Below the pieces are notes generated by a model. That model was not told the DNA's origin. It made no database searches and worked only from the letters and a program-made list of their open reading frames with translations. Positions 25,342 to 33,887 of a stretch of 64,000 nucleotides of DNA are shown here, one piece after another. Source of the DNA: an uncultured Alphaproteobacteria bacterium. Lineage in GTDB: Bacteria > Pseudomonadota > Alphaproteobacteria > HIMB59. Position numbers and translations under genes: made by a program. The stretch spans positions 1 to 64,000 of the forward strand of contig CACMIW010000002.1 in NCBI GenBank assembly GCA_902613845.1, given 5' to 3'. How positions within the stretch are numbered: the stretch's first letter is position 1; each line of letters starts with the position of its first letter.

Positions 25342-27465
25342 ATGTCTTTAGATCAAAATATAGCTACTAAAAATAAATTAAATAAAAATATAATTTTTTA
25401 CTTAAGTATTTTTATCATTGGGGCAGTAGCTTATTATCTATCGATTATTAATGAGGACCCTACTGTATTTCCTAAATCTATTACTGATGAATTTAAATTT
25501 ACCGCATGGATAAATGCCGGAGAAGATTATTTAAAAGATAACTATAGATGGATAACGAGATTATTTGCCTCTTTTTTACAAGCTGGTTACATGGCATTGG
25601 AAAATTTCTTTGTTGAGTCTCCGTGGATTTTAATAATGTCTTTAATGGCTCTTCCAGCTTTAGCATATGGTGGTATTAAACTTGCTCTATTTTGTATGTT
25701 TACAGTTTATTTCTGGGGTGCAGTTGATATGTGGGAAGTCTCAATGCAAACATTAGCATTAATGGGCTTATCAGTAATTTTATCTGTAATTTTTGGAGTT
25801 ATCCTAGGGATACTCAGTTCTCAAAGTGATAGATTTGAAAATTTTTTAAAGCCTATCTTGGACACCATGCAAGTCATGCCTGCCTTTGTATATTTATTCC
25901 CTGCTATGTTCTTTTTTGGAATTGGCGGTGCTCCAGCAATACTTGCTACACTAATTTATGCTATGCCTCCAATTATTAGGTTAACAAATTTAGGGATAAG
26001 ACAAGTATCTAAAGAAACAATAGAGTCAGCTGAGTCTTTTGGATCTAATAAATTTCAGCTTTTATTTAAAATTAAAATACCGATGGCCTTACCAAGTATC
26101 ATGATGGGTGTTAATCAAACAATTATGATGGCTTTAGCTTTAGTTGTTCTTGCAACTTTTATTGGTGCCGAAGGTTTAGGTGGTCAAGTATGGCAAGCAA
26201 TTAGAAAATTAGATGTTGGTTGGGCGATGGAAGGGGGCTTGTGTATTTTATTTATGGCAATAATGTTTGATAGAATAAGTAGTGCTATTAGTAAAGAAAA
26301 AGAAACCTTACCTGATGATGTAAAAAAATTTTACTTATTGCCGCAAAATTTACACAGAAACCCTTTAGCAAACTTGATTGAATTACCTTTGAGAATATCT
26401 GTAAAGCTCATAAATATATTTTTTACAACTATTGTTAATATTTTTGCTAGTTTAATTGCTAGCTTTATTTCTTTTTTTAATAAGTCTCAAAAAGGTTCAG
26501 TTAAAAATTTTATAAACCAACGATATTTTTTATTTTCATCATTTTTAATTTTTATCTTTATTTATATTTTTGATGCATACATTTATAGTATAGGAACTTT
26601 TCCAGAAACTTGGGCAATTGATATTCAAAAACCAATAGAAGATACTGTCAAGGCAATGACTCTTGATCCTGGTTTTATATCATTTGCAAAAGGCATGAAG
26701 TATTTTGTTTACTTATATTTGCTAAACCCATTAAATTTATTTCTAACTCAGATACCTTGGTGGTATACAATGATTGTTTTTATCCTAATAGGATATGTGA
26801 CAGTTGGAATAAAGTTTGCCACCATCACCGCAATATTATTAGCCTTTATTGGAGCTACAGGTATGTGGGTGCATTCAATGATTACGCTATCTTCAGTATT
26901 AGTTTCAGTTTTAATTTGTTTTGTAATAGGAGTACCACTTGGAGTAATAGCATCCTACAATAAATGGTACAGAGATATCCAAAATGTTGTTTTAGATGCA
27001 ATGCAAACTTTGCCCTATTTTTGTTATTTAATTCCTGTCTTAATGTTTTTTGGAGGAAATATAGTATCTGCAGTTATTGCAACAGTTATATATTCTGTAC
27101 CACCAATAATAAGATTAACAGCTCTTGGGTTGTCACAAGTTTCAGGGAGCTATTCAGAGGTATCTAAATCTTTTGGAGGAACAGGTATTCAAACTTTAAA
27201 TAAAGTAAAATTTCCACTAGCTGTTCCCAGTCTCGTCATGGGTTTTAATCAAACTGTAATAATGGCTTTTGCAATGCAAATTGTTACACCATTGATTGGA
27301 GGAAAAGGTCTAGGACTCCAAGTATTTAATGCACTTCAAAGATCAGATACAGGAAGAGGTCTATCAGCCGGTTTAGCTATCGTTCTTCTAGCTATTATCA
27401 TCGATAGGATAACCCACGCCTGGACTAAGAAACAAAGACAAGCCCTTGGATTAGATAATTCCTAA
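25342..27465 (+). CDS. Betaine-type ABC transporter permease, two permease domains in one chain
   Basis: A 707-residue inner-membrane protein with two complete ProW-like permease domains, about 120-320 and 500-700. Each ends in its own EAA-type loop: ESFGSNKFQLLFKIKIPMA in the first and KSFGGTGIQTLNKVKFPLA in the second. The two are parallel but clearly diverged. E. coli ProW has one such domain in about 354 residues, so this is a fused pseudo-heterodimer. It is divergent from the ATPase and overlaps the molybdopterin reductase start by one base. The four-gene block to 31785 is therefore probably cotranscribed. Betaine-family uptake is inferred from family and neighbours. Confidence 0.88.
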   Translation: MSLDQNIATKNKLNKNIIFYLSIFIIGAVAYYLSIINEDPTVFPKSITDEFKFTAWINAGEDYLKDNYRWITRLFASFLQAGYMALENFFVESPWILIMSLMALPALAYGGIKLALFCMFTVYFWGAVDMWEVSMQTLALMGLSVILSVIFGVILGILSSQSDRFENFLKPILDTMQVMPAFVYLFPAMFFFGIGGAPAILATLIYAMPPIIRLTNLGIRQVSKETIESAESFGSNKFQLLFKIKIPMALPSIMMGVNQTIMMALALVVLATFIGAEGLGGQVWQAIRKLDVGWAMEGGLCILFMAIMFDRISSAISKEKETLPDDVKKFYLLPQNLHRNPLANLIELPLRISVKLINIFFTTIVNIFASLIASFISFFNKSQKGSVKNFINQRYFLFSSFLIFIFIYIFDAYIYSIGTFPETWAIDIQKPIEDTVKAMTLDPGFISFAKGMKYFVYLYLLNPLNLFLTQIPWWYTMIVFILIGYVTVGIKFATITAILLAFIGATGMWVHSMITLSSVLVSVLICFVIGVPLGVIASYNKWYRDIQNVVLDAMQTLPYFCYLIPVLMFFGGNIVSAVIATVIYSVPPIIRLTALGLSQVSGSYSEVSKSFGGTGIQTLNKVKFPLAVPSLVMGFNQTVIMAFAMQIVTPLIGGKGLGLQVFNALQRSDTGRGLSAGLAIVLLAIIIDRITHAWTKKQRQALGLDNS

Positions 27466-29810
27466 TGGGTTTTAAGAAAGATCTTCCCTTAACTAGTTCG
27501 CATTGGGGAACTTATAGAGCAAAAGTAAATAATGGGAAAGTCACAGAATTAATTGGATGGGAAAATGATAAAGATCCATCACCAATAGGCCCAGGTATTT
27601 TAGACATTCACGATAATCAAACGCGAATTGATAAGCCTATGATCAGAAAAAGTTGGATTGATAATGGACCAGGAACAAACAATAACTTAAGGGGGATAGA
27701 TCCTTTTGTGGCTGTATCTTGGGATGAAGCTGAAAATATAGTAGCCAAAGAATTAAACAGAGTAAGAGAAAACTTTGGTAATTCCTCAATATTTGGTGGA
27801 TCTTATGGCTGGGCTAGTGCTGGAAGATTTCATCATGCTCAAAGCCAACTACATCGTTTTTTAAATTGCATAGGTGGCTACACAAGATCAAAGTTTACTT
27901 ACAGTTTTGCAGCAGCAGAAGCAATGGTTCCCCATATACTTGGAAGCTATAGAGCCTTTCTTGATACCTGTACTAGTTGGGACTCAATCGAAGAAAACAC
28001 AGAACTATTTGTATGTTTTGGAGGGATTCCTCTAAAAAATGGTCAAATAGCTCAAGGTGGAACTGGAAGTCATAATCAAAAAGAAAAACTTATTAGTTCT
28101 GCTAAAGCTGGCATAAGATTTGTAAATTTGAGTCCACTTAAAAGTGACTTGTTAGACGAAGTTAAAGGAAAGTGGTTACCTTTAAGACCTAATACTGATG
28201 TAGCAATTATGCTCGGTCTAGCACACACACTATACAAAGAAAATTTATATAGTGAAATATTTATTGAAAAATACACAGAAGGATTTGATATTTTCTTACC
28301 ATATCTTTTAGGAGATTTAGATGGAGTTGTAAAAGATGCTAATTGGGCTTCAGAAATAAGTGAAATCTCATCAGATGAAATTATCTCTTTGGCAAGAGAC
28401 ATGTCCTCAAAGCGAACTATGATATCTGTTAGTTGGTCTTTAACTCGCCAAGATCATGGTGAACAGCCTTTTTGGGCAGCAATTATGTTGGCATCAATGT
28501 TGGGTCAAATAGGTTTACCAGGTGGTGGTTTTGGATTTGGTTATAGTGCAACTAATCACATTGGTGGGCAGTTTTCTATTATTCCTGGCGCTGCTTTTCC
28601 ACAATCTGACAATAAAATTGATAATTTTATCCCAGTTGCAAGGATTAGTGATTTACTTTTAAATCCGGGTGAAACTTTTCATTTTGATGGCAAGGAGTAT
28701 GAATATCCTGATATTAAATTAATTTATTGGGCAGGTGGAAATCCATTTCATCATCATCAAGATATAAATAAACTTTTGCTAGCTTGGCAAAAACCTGAAA
28801 CTATCATTTCTAATGAATGGTGCTGGAATTCTTTAGCTAAATATTCAGATATTATCTTACCTTGTACCACTCCACTTGAAAGACAAGATATAATGCTTAC
28901 CCCAAGAGATCCTTATGTAATTTCAATGTCAAAATTAGTTGAACCTTTTAAAGAGGCTAAAAATGATTTTGATATTTTTAAAGGAATTGCAAAAAAAATG
29001 GATGTCGAAAATCTTTTTACTGAAGGAAGAGAAGAAGAAGATTGGCAAAAATGGATTTATCAAGAAACATCAGCCAAATCAAAGTCATTAAAAAATATTG
29101 ATTTTCCTAGCTATCAGGAGTTTAGAAAAATAGGGTGGTTTAAAGTTCCACCACCAAAAGAAAATACAATAATGTTAAAAGATTTTAGAGAAGATCCTAC
29201 TAAATTCCCGCTCTCCACTCCAAGTGGAAAAATAGAAATATATTCTAAAACAGTAGATAGTTTTAATTATGAAGATTGTCCTGGTCATCCAACCTGGTTA
29301 GAACCCTGTGAATGGCTTGGAAGTAAAAATAAAAACTATCCTTTACATTTAATATCTAATCAACCAAAAAATAAATTACATAGTCAAATGGATCACGGAG
29401 GTTATAGTAAATCTTTTAAAATTAAAGATCGTGAACCAATTGAAATGAATAGTGTTGATGCGAGCAGTCGTGGAATAAGTAAGGGAGATATAGTAAAACT
29501 TTTTAATGATAGAGGTGCCTGTTTAGCTGGTGTAAATATTAATGATAATATCCGCCCTGGAGTTGTTCAAATTAGTACTGGTGCATGGTACGATCCTGAG
29601 GACACTAAAAATTTAAAAACTATTTGTAAACATGGCAATCCTAATGTCCTTACAAAAGACAAAGGAACTTCAAAATTAGGTCAAGGTCCTATAGCACACT
29701 CATGTCTTATCGAAGTAGAATTAGTTAAAGATAAAATTTCACCTGTGACAGCATTTGACCCTCCTGTTATTATTCGTGATTATAAATCTAATAGAGTCAT
29801 TGATAAATAA
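27465..29810 (+). CDS. Molybdopterin-dependent oxidoreductase, BisC/TorA (DMSO reductase) family
   Basis: A 781-residue molybdopterin enzyme closest to biotin sulfoxide/TMAO/DMSO reductases. The probable molybdenum ligand is Ser118 in GSYGWASAGRFHH. There is no N-terminal CxxC iron-sulfur motif, as in this subgroup. Cofactor-binding landmarks include GGNPFHHHQDINK and a C-terminal PHHSQ-like NKLHSQMDHGGYS. No signal peptide or twin-arginine motif is present, so it should act in the cytoplasm like BisC and reduce a sulfoxide or N-oxide. It overlaps the permease by one base, and the GcvT-like gene begins on the next base after its stop. The substrate is not known, but the neighbours suggest an imported methylated zwitterion. 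Confidence 0.87.
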   Translation: MGFKKDLPLTSSHWGTYRAKVNNGKVTELIGWENDKDPSPIGPGILDIHDNQTRIDKPMIRKSWIDNGPGTNNNLRGIDPFVAVSWDEAENIVAKELNRVRENFGNSSIFGGSYGWASAGRFHHAQSQLHRFLNCIGGYTRSKFTYSFAAAEAMVPHILGSYRAFLDTCTSWDSIEENTELFVCFGGIPLKNGQIAQGGTGSHNQKEKLISSAKAGIRFVNLSPLKSDLLDEVKGKWLPLRPNTDVAIMLGLAHTLYKENLYSEIFIEKYTEGFDIFLPYLLGDLDGVVKDANWASEISEISSDEIISLARDMSSKRTMISVSWSLTRQDHGEQPFWAAIMLASMLGQIGLPGGGFGFGYSATNHIGGQFSIIPGAAFPQSDNKIDNFIPVARISDLLLNPGETFHFDGKEYEYPDIKLIYWAGGNPFHHHQDINKLLLAWQKPETIISNEWCWNSLAKYSDIILPCTTPLERQDIMLTPRDPYVISMSKLVEPFKEAKNDFDIFKGIAKKMDVENLFTEGREEEDWQKWIYQETSAKSKSLKNIDFPSYQEFRKIGWFKVPPPKENTIMLKDFREDPTKFPLSTPSGKIEIYSKTVDSFNYEDCPGHPTWLEPCEWLGSKNKNYPLHLISNQPKNKLHSQMDHGGYSKSFKIKDREPIEMNSVDASSRGISKGDIVKLFNDRGACLAGVNINDNIRPGVVQISTGAWYDPEDTKNLKTICKHGNPNVLTKDKGTSKLGQGPIAHSCLIEVELVKDKISPVTAFDPPVIIRDYKSNRVIDK

Positions 29811-31007
29811 ATGGGAAATTTACAAGAAGAAGCTGATCTAAATCAAACAATTCAAATTAGTGCTCGTAGATTTGAAGAGTCTCCATTCATTCAGCGTACT
29901 AATACTTCGAATATGGTTAGAGGCGTCTATGCAGGAAGATACTTTCCTATGAAAATTGATGAAGATCCCTCAGAAAAATATTGGCTTTTAAGACAAAAAG
30001 CTCTTTTATTCGATGTTCCAGAAAAACCGATAGAAATATCAGGAAAAGACTCAGTTTCTTTTTTGAATAAAGTGCTGACAAGAGATATTTCAAAAACAAA
30101 AATTGGCAGAGGTTATTATGCACTCGCATGTACACCAAAAGGTGGAATTTTCATGGATGGAGTTTTATTTAGATTTGATGAAGAAAAGTTTTGGTACGTT
30201 CAAGCAGACGGCCCATTTGAAGATTGGCTTATTGCTCATAGTTCAAATTATGATGTTCAAATAAAAGACCCTAAATCTAGAGTTCTTCAAATTCAAGGTC
30301 CGGCATCAATCGATATCATGAAGTTAGCTTCCAATGGAAAGATTGATGAAAATATGCCTTATTTTACATCCAATTTTTTTGATCTAGGAGGGCAAACTTT
30401 ATATGTCTCAAGAACAGGTTTTACAAATGAGTTAGGATTTGAAATTTTTTGTGATGGTTTTAACACAGACCATTTGGCTCTGTGGGACTATCTTATTGAA
30501 TGTGGTAAACCATATGGTATGCAATTTTCTGCCTCTAGAGCCATGACCATTAGAAGAATTGAGGGTGGTATTTTTGGAAATTTAACTGATATTGATACAA
30601 CAATTACTCCTTTCGAAGCAGGCCTAGGGTATTTTGTTAATATGGATAAAGATTTTATTGGTAAAGATGCGTTAATTAAAAAAGATAAAAGGACTTGTTT
30701 ATTTGGAATAACATGTAAAACAACAGTTCCTAAAGCAGGAAGTAAAATAAAAATTAATGATAAACAAGTCGGTTACATAACAGCAGGTGTACCGTCTCCA
30801 ACTCTCCAACAAGGAATTGGTTATGTAAGATTTTATGAACCAAATGATTATATAAATAAAGAGATAGAAATAATTCTCCCAGATAATTCTTCACACACCG
30901 GAGTCGTTGTGGATTTACCTTTTTACGATAAAGAAAAAAAAATTGTGAAGGGTATAGATAGATCTATTCCCATTAAACCTGATAGTAATTCTTTTGATGC
31001 AAAATAA
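29811..31007 (+). CDS. GcvT/DmdA-like folate-binding aminomethyltransferase family protein
   Basis: A 398-residue protein of the GcvT fold, which transfers one-carbon groups to tetrahydrofolate. The N-terminus (ARRFEESPFIQR, then RYFPMKIDEDPSEKYWLLRQ) and VLTRDISKTKIGRGYYA resemble DMSP demethylase DmdA-type relatives more than glycine-cleavage GcvT. Conserved segments RIEGGIFGNLTDID and TPFEAGLGYFVNM follow, then a C-terminal GcvT barrel-like domain with VGYITAGVPSP. No other glycine-cleavage gene is nearby. It abuts the molybdopterin reductase (0-base gap) and overlaps the SDR by 11 bases. Demethylation of the reductase product is a reasonable inference; true DmdA activity is not shown. Confidence 0.82.
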   Translation: MGNLQEEADLNQTIQISARRFEESPFIQRTNTSNMVRGVYAGRYFPMKIDEDPSEKYWLLRQKALLFDVPEKPIEISGKDSVSFLNKVLTRDISKTKIGRGYYALACTPKGGIFMDGVLFRFDEEKFWYVQADGPFEDWLIAHSSNYDVQIKDPKSRVLQIQGPASIDIMKLASNGKIDENMPYFTSNFFDLGGQTLYVSRTGFTNELGFEIFCDGFNTDHLALWDYLIECGKPYGMQFSASRAMTIRRIEGGIFGNLTDIDTTITPFEAGLGYFVNMDKDFIGKDALIKKDKRTCLFGITCKTTVPKAGSKIKINDKQVGYITAGVPSPTLQQGIGYVRFYEPNDYINKEIEIILPDNSSHTGVVVDLPFYDKEKKIVKGIDRSIPIKPDSNSFDAK

Positions 31008-31785
31008 TTTCCTTAAAAATAAAAAAATTATTTTATCTGCTGGTGCTTCTGGAATAGGTCTAGCTACTGTAAAATTATTACTATCACAAGGTGCTATTGT
31101 TTATACTTGTGATATTGATAAAAAAAATATTAATAAACTGAAAAAAAATTCATACTTTAATAAGAAACTCTTTATATCAGAATGCGATGCTTCAAAAGAA
31201 GATGATGTAAAGAAATTTTATAAACAAATATTATATAAAACTAAAAAAATAGATGGACTTATAAATAATATTGGAATAGCTGGACCCACATCTCCTTTAG
31301 AGAAAATTAAATCTGATGATTGGGAAAAAACTATACATGTAAATGTAAATAGTCACTTTTATTTTACCAAATATGCGATACCCATGATTAAGAAATCTAA
31401 AAATGGTTCAATAATCAATATTTCCTCTACAGCTGGTATTGATGGTTTTCCTAATAGATCTCCTTATGCGGCAAGCAAATGGGCCTTAGTTGGTATTACT
31501 AAAACTTTAGCAATGGAATTAGGAAAATTTAATATACGAGTAAATGCGATATGCCCGGGTTCTGTTAAAGGTGCGAGAATGATGAGAGTCATAAAAGCAA
31601 AAGCAAAACTGATAAAGCGATCTGTGAGATCCATTGAAAAAGATTTTGTTTCTATGAGTTCTTTAAAACAATGGGTTTATGAAGATGATATAGCAAAAAT
31701 GTGTTCCTTTTTAATTTCTCAAGACTCCCTTAGAGTCTCAGGTCAAGTAATTTCTATTGATGGAAATACTGAGAGAATGGATTAG
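30997..31785 (+). CDS. Short-chain dehydrogenase/reductase
   Basis: A 262-residue classical SDR: dinucleotide-binding SAGASGIG near 14-21 (in place of TGxxxGIG), NNIGIAG for the structural NNAG, catalytic Ser in NISSTAG and YAASK carrying the catalytic Tyr and Lys. It ends with a C-terminal SGQVISIDGN. It would oxidise a secondary alcohol or reduce a ketone with NAD(P). The ATG at 30997 is preferred over an in-frame TTG at 30994. It closes the permease-reductase-GcvT block and runs into the convergent keto-acid cleavage gene (4-base overlap). It could form the beta-keto acid that enzyme needs. Confidence 0.9.
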   Translation: MQNNFLKNKKIILSAGASGIGLATVKLLLSQGAIVYTCDIDKKNINKLKKNSYFNKKLFISECDASKEDDVKKFYKQILYKTKKIDGLINNIGIAGPTSPLEKIKSDDWEKTIHVNVNSHFYFTKYAIPMIKKSKNGSIINISSTAGIDGFPNRSPYAASKWALVGITKTLAMELGKFNIRVNAICPGSVKGARMMRVIKAKAKLIKRSVRSIEKDFVSMSSLKQWVYEDDIAKMCSFLISQDSLRVSGQVISIDGNTERMD

Positions 31786-32669
31786 GTTTTTTTTAGCTTT
31801 AAATAATCTCTTGTCTCTTGGGGACTCATAATAGAGGAGCCTAACTCATGAACTATTTTTATTGCCTTTTCAACTAATTGTGGATTAGTTGCAAGTTTCC
31901 CCTTTGATAAATATAAATTATCTTCAAGCCCAACTCTGGGATTACCACCAAGTAAAACTGTTTGTGCAACAAAGGGCATTTCATTTCTTGAAATTGCAAA
32001 GCCTGACCAAATAGCATTTTTAGGCATGACATCTAACATTGCAATCATAGCTGTAGTTTTTGCAGGAGCTCCCCAGGGAATTCCTAAACACATTTGATAT
32101 AAGGGTGGGTCGCTTAGTAGTCCTTCTTCATAAAGTTGTGCACCAAACCACATGTTACCTAAATCAAAAGCTTCAACTTCAGGTTTAACTCCAATTTCTT
32201 TTAATCGTTTTGCTGCTTTTCTTAAATCATTTGGTGTATTGACCGCCAATACAGAACTATCACCAAAATTTAAAGTACCAGCATCAAGTGTACATATTTC
32301 TGGTAGTAATTCCTCTACATGAGATATTCTTTCCATAATATTAGCCATATCAGTATATGGACCAAAATCCATTGGGTTATCTCCTTCACCTATATCTAAA
32401 TCACCTCCCATACCGGTTGTTAAATTAATAATTACATCAGTGTCACTCGATCTAATTATTTCAACTACTTCCTTATAAAATTCAAATTTTCGACTAGGTG
32501 TTCCATCTTCCTCTCTGACATGAATATGAACTATTGATGCACCCGCTTGAGCGGACTCTATTGCGGATTTTGCTATTTGTTTTGGAGTCTTTGGAAGATC
32601 AGGATGTTTTGATGCAGTGTCACCGGATCCATTAACAGCACATGTAAGAAATACTTTAGTTTTCATCAT
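31782..32669 (-). CDS. Beta-keto acid cleavage enzyme (DUF849/BKACE family)
   Basis: A 295-residue TIM-barrel enzyme of the BKACE family, which condenses a beta-keto acid with acetyl-CoA, giving acetoacetate and a new acyl-CoA. The N-terminal CAVNGSGDT and the zinc-binding pair in VHIHVREEDG are clear. A conserved EAFDLGNMWFG follows, and the C-terminus has RVGLEDNLYL. Known members cleave 3-keto-5-aminohexanoate (Kce) or 3-dehydrocarnitine (CdhC type). The betaine-type binding protein is divergent from it, and the SDR converges with it. This makes a dehydrocarnitine-like substrate attractive but unproven. No acyl-CoA thioesterase such as CdhB is seen nearby. Confidence 0.85.
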   Translation of the reverse strand: MMKTKVFLTCAVNGSGDTASKHPDLPKTPKQIAKSAIESAQAGASIVHIHVREEDGTPSRKFEFYKEVVEIIRSSDTDVIINLTTGMGGDLDIGEGDNPMDFGPYTDMANIMERISHVEELLPEICTLDAGTLNFGDSSVLAVNTPNDLRKAAKRLKEIGVKPEVEAFDLGNMWFGAQLYEEGLLSDPPLYQMCLGIPWGAPAKTTAMIAMLDVMPKNAIWSGFAISRNEMPFVAQTVLLGGNPRVGLEDNLYLSKGKLATNPQLVEKAIKIVHELGSSIMSPQETRDYLKLKKT

Positions 32670-32769
32670 TTTTGATAGTATTACACTTAATTAACTATAA
32701 AAAAAACATATTTCATAGGGTTTTGTTGCCTATTGATGAATAAATTGCATATGTACTTTGACTATTTTT

Positions 32770-32796
32770 TGCTAATATAAACTTTTAATGGGAGGG
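32770..32796 (+). promoter_or_regulatory. Extended -10 promoter and strong ribosome-binding site of the binding-protein gene
   Basis: TGCTAATAT (32770-32778) fits an extended -10 (TGn plus TAATAT) without a clear -35. GGGAGG (32790-32795) sits 8 bases before the ATG at 32804 and is one of the few strong Shine-Dalgarno sequences in the window. This agrees with high expression of a periplasmic binding protein. The gap upstream is 134 bases, among the longest here; I see no riboswitch in it. Confidence 0.5.
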
Positions 32797-32803
32797 ATAA
32801 TCT

Positions 32804-33805
32804 ATGAGAATATCTAAAACAATTATAACTTTTATTCTATCCTCTATTCTTTTTACCGCAACATTTAGTAAAGCTAATGCCGAAAAATTATTAGCAGCAA
32901 TCGCTGACTGGACAGGTGGAGAGATTTCATGTCAAGTAGCTGTAAGCATACTTGAAGATGAGTTAGGATACGAAATTGATAGAATCGTATTTGCCTCAGG
33001 AACTGGCTTGTGGGAAGCTATTGCTGCAGGTGATATTGATTTTGCATGTGAGTCATGGCCTAGTTACGCTGAAGCTGATGAGGTTATGTTAAATGGCGAC
33101 TTAATTCATGGTGGGGAAGTTAAAATGACTTACTCTGGTGATGGAAGCGTAAAATTACTTGGAACTGTTGGTATTACTGGTATGTCAGATTATTATGTTC
33201 CAAAATATTGGGCTGATGCAAATCCAGATTTTTCTAGCTATGCTGATTTAAATAAATTCAAAGAAGATTTTGCGACTATGGAGTCTGGAGGTAAAGGTCG
33301 ATTAATTGGTTGTCCAGTTGCTGGTTGGAACTGTCATGATCAAAAAAGATTAGACCTACTTGGTTTAGACTTTGTTGCTGATGAATTAGGAACTGAAACA
33401 GCTGCTCTGGCTGAAGCGCAAGGTATGTACGATAGAGGTGAACCTTTCTTAATGTATCTTTGGGAGCCTCATTGGTTCTTTGGTGTTAACGAATTAGTAG
33501 GTGTAAAATTAGCTCCAAATAAAACTTGTGATACCTTTACCGAGGCAAACAACTGGGAAACTTGTGGAGCTGACTCTTGGCCAGCAACAGGTTGGGCTGT
33601 TGACTATCCTATGAACTACGGTAATCCTGATACATTTGCTAAACCAGAAAACCAAAAAGCACTTGAATTCTTTGGTAAAATGGCATTATCAAATGCAGAT
33701 CAAGCAGCGATGCTCGTTAAAGTTCGTGAAGGTGGAGAGCTTAATGATGTTGTTGCTGAATGGAAAGCAAACAATAAATCTACTTGGGAGAAGTGGTTAC
33801 CGTAA
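32804..33805 (+). CDS. proX: Glycine betaine-type ABC transporter substrate-binding protein
   Basis: A 333-residue periplasmic binding protein of the OpuAC/ProX class. A signal peptide covers about 1-26, ending FSKANA. The mature protein starts with DWTGGEISCQVA, the usual opening. Candidate aromatic-cage residues for a quaternary ammonium or sulfonium head are Trp in DWTGG, CESWPSY and YLWEPHWFF. A Cys pair (CDTFTEANNWETC) may form a disulfide. It has its own promoter and strong ribosome-binding site and lies 5.3 kb from the start codons of the presumed ATPase and permease. Specificity (betaine, carnitine, proline betaine, DMSP) cannot be read by eye. Confidence 0.88.
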   Translation: MRISKTIITFILSSILFTATFSKANAEKLLAAIADWTGGEISCQVAVSILEDELGYEIDRIVFASGTGLWEAIAAGDIDFACESWPSYAEADEVMLNGDLIHGGEVKMTYSGDGSVKLLGTVGITGMSDYYVPKYWADANPDFSSYADLNKFKEDFATMESGGKGRLIGCPVAGWNCHDQKRLDLLGLDFVADELGTETAALAEAQGMYDRGEPFLMYLWEPHWFFGVNELVGVKLAPNKTCDTFTEANNWETCGADSWPATGWAVDYPMNYGNPDTFAKPENQKALEFFGKMALSNADQAAMLVKVREGGELNDVVAEWKANNKSTWEKWLP

Positions 33806-33807
33806 TC

Positions 33808-33840
33808 CTAGAATAATCTAGATTTTTTATTTTATTTATT
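33808..33840 (+). terminator. Weak intrinsic terminator after the binding protein
   Basis: CTAGA (33808-33812) and TCTAG (33817-33821) form a 5-bp stem with a 4-base loop, followed by a T-rich tract to about 33840. The stem is short and AT-rich, so termination would be partial. A stronger G+C hairpin lies just beyond. Confidence 0.4.
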
Positions 33841-33841
33841 A

Positions 33842-33862
33842 GGCCCTGTATATTGCAGGGCC
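33842..33862 (+). repeat. GC-rich hairpin downstream of the binding-protein gene
   Basis: GGCCCTG (33842-33848) pairs perfectly with CAGGGCC (33856-33862) around a 7-base loop. In a region this AT-rich it stands out, yet no T-tract follows on either strand, so it is not a standard terminator. It may protect the 3' end of the abundant binding-protein mRNA, or regulate read-through into matB, whose TTG start is 25 bases away. Confidence 0.6.
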
Positions 33863-33887
33863 AACCTAATTACTCCGTTGATATACT

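Noticed and set aside
26757-27167. Two plus-strand frames inside the ABC permease rich in Cys, Asn and Tyr
   Set aside because: They are out of frame with the clear permease domain, abut each other and have the skewed composition of shifted membrane-protein codons. They do not indicate a frameshift because the permease frame is unbroken.
32670-32803. Riboswitch (glycine, SAM or betaine-related) upstream of the binding-protein gene
   Set aside because: This 134-base gap is one of the longest, but I could find no paired core or conserved motif beyond an extended -10 and a Shine-Dalgarno. A covariance-model search would be needed to revive the idea.
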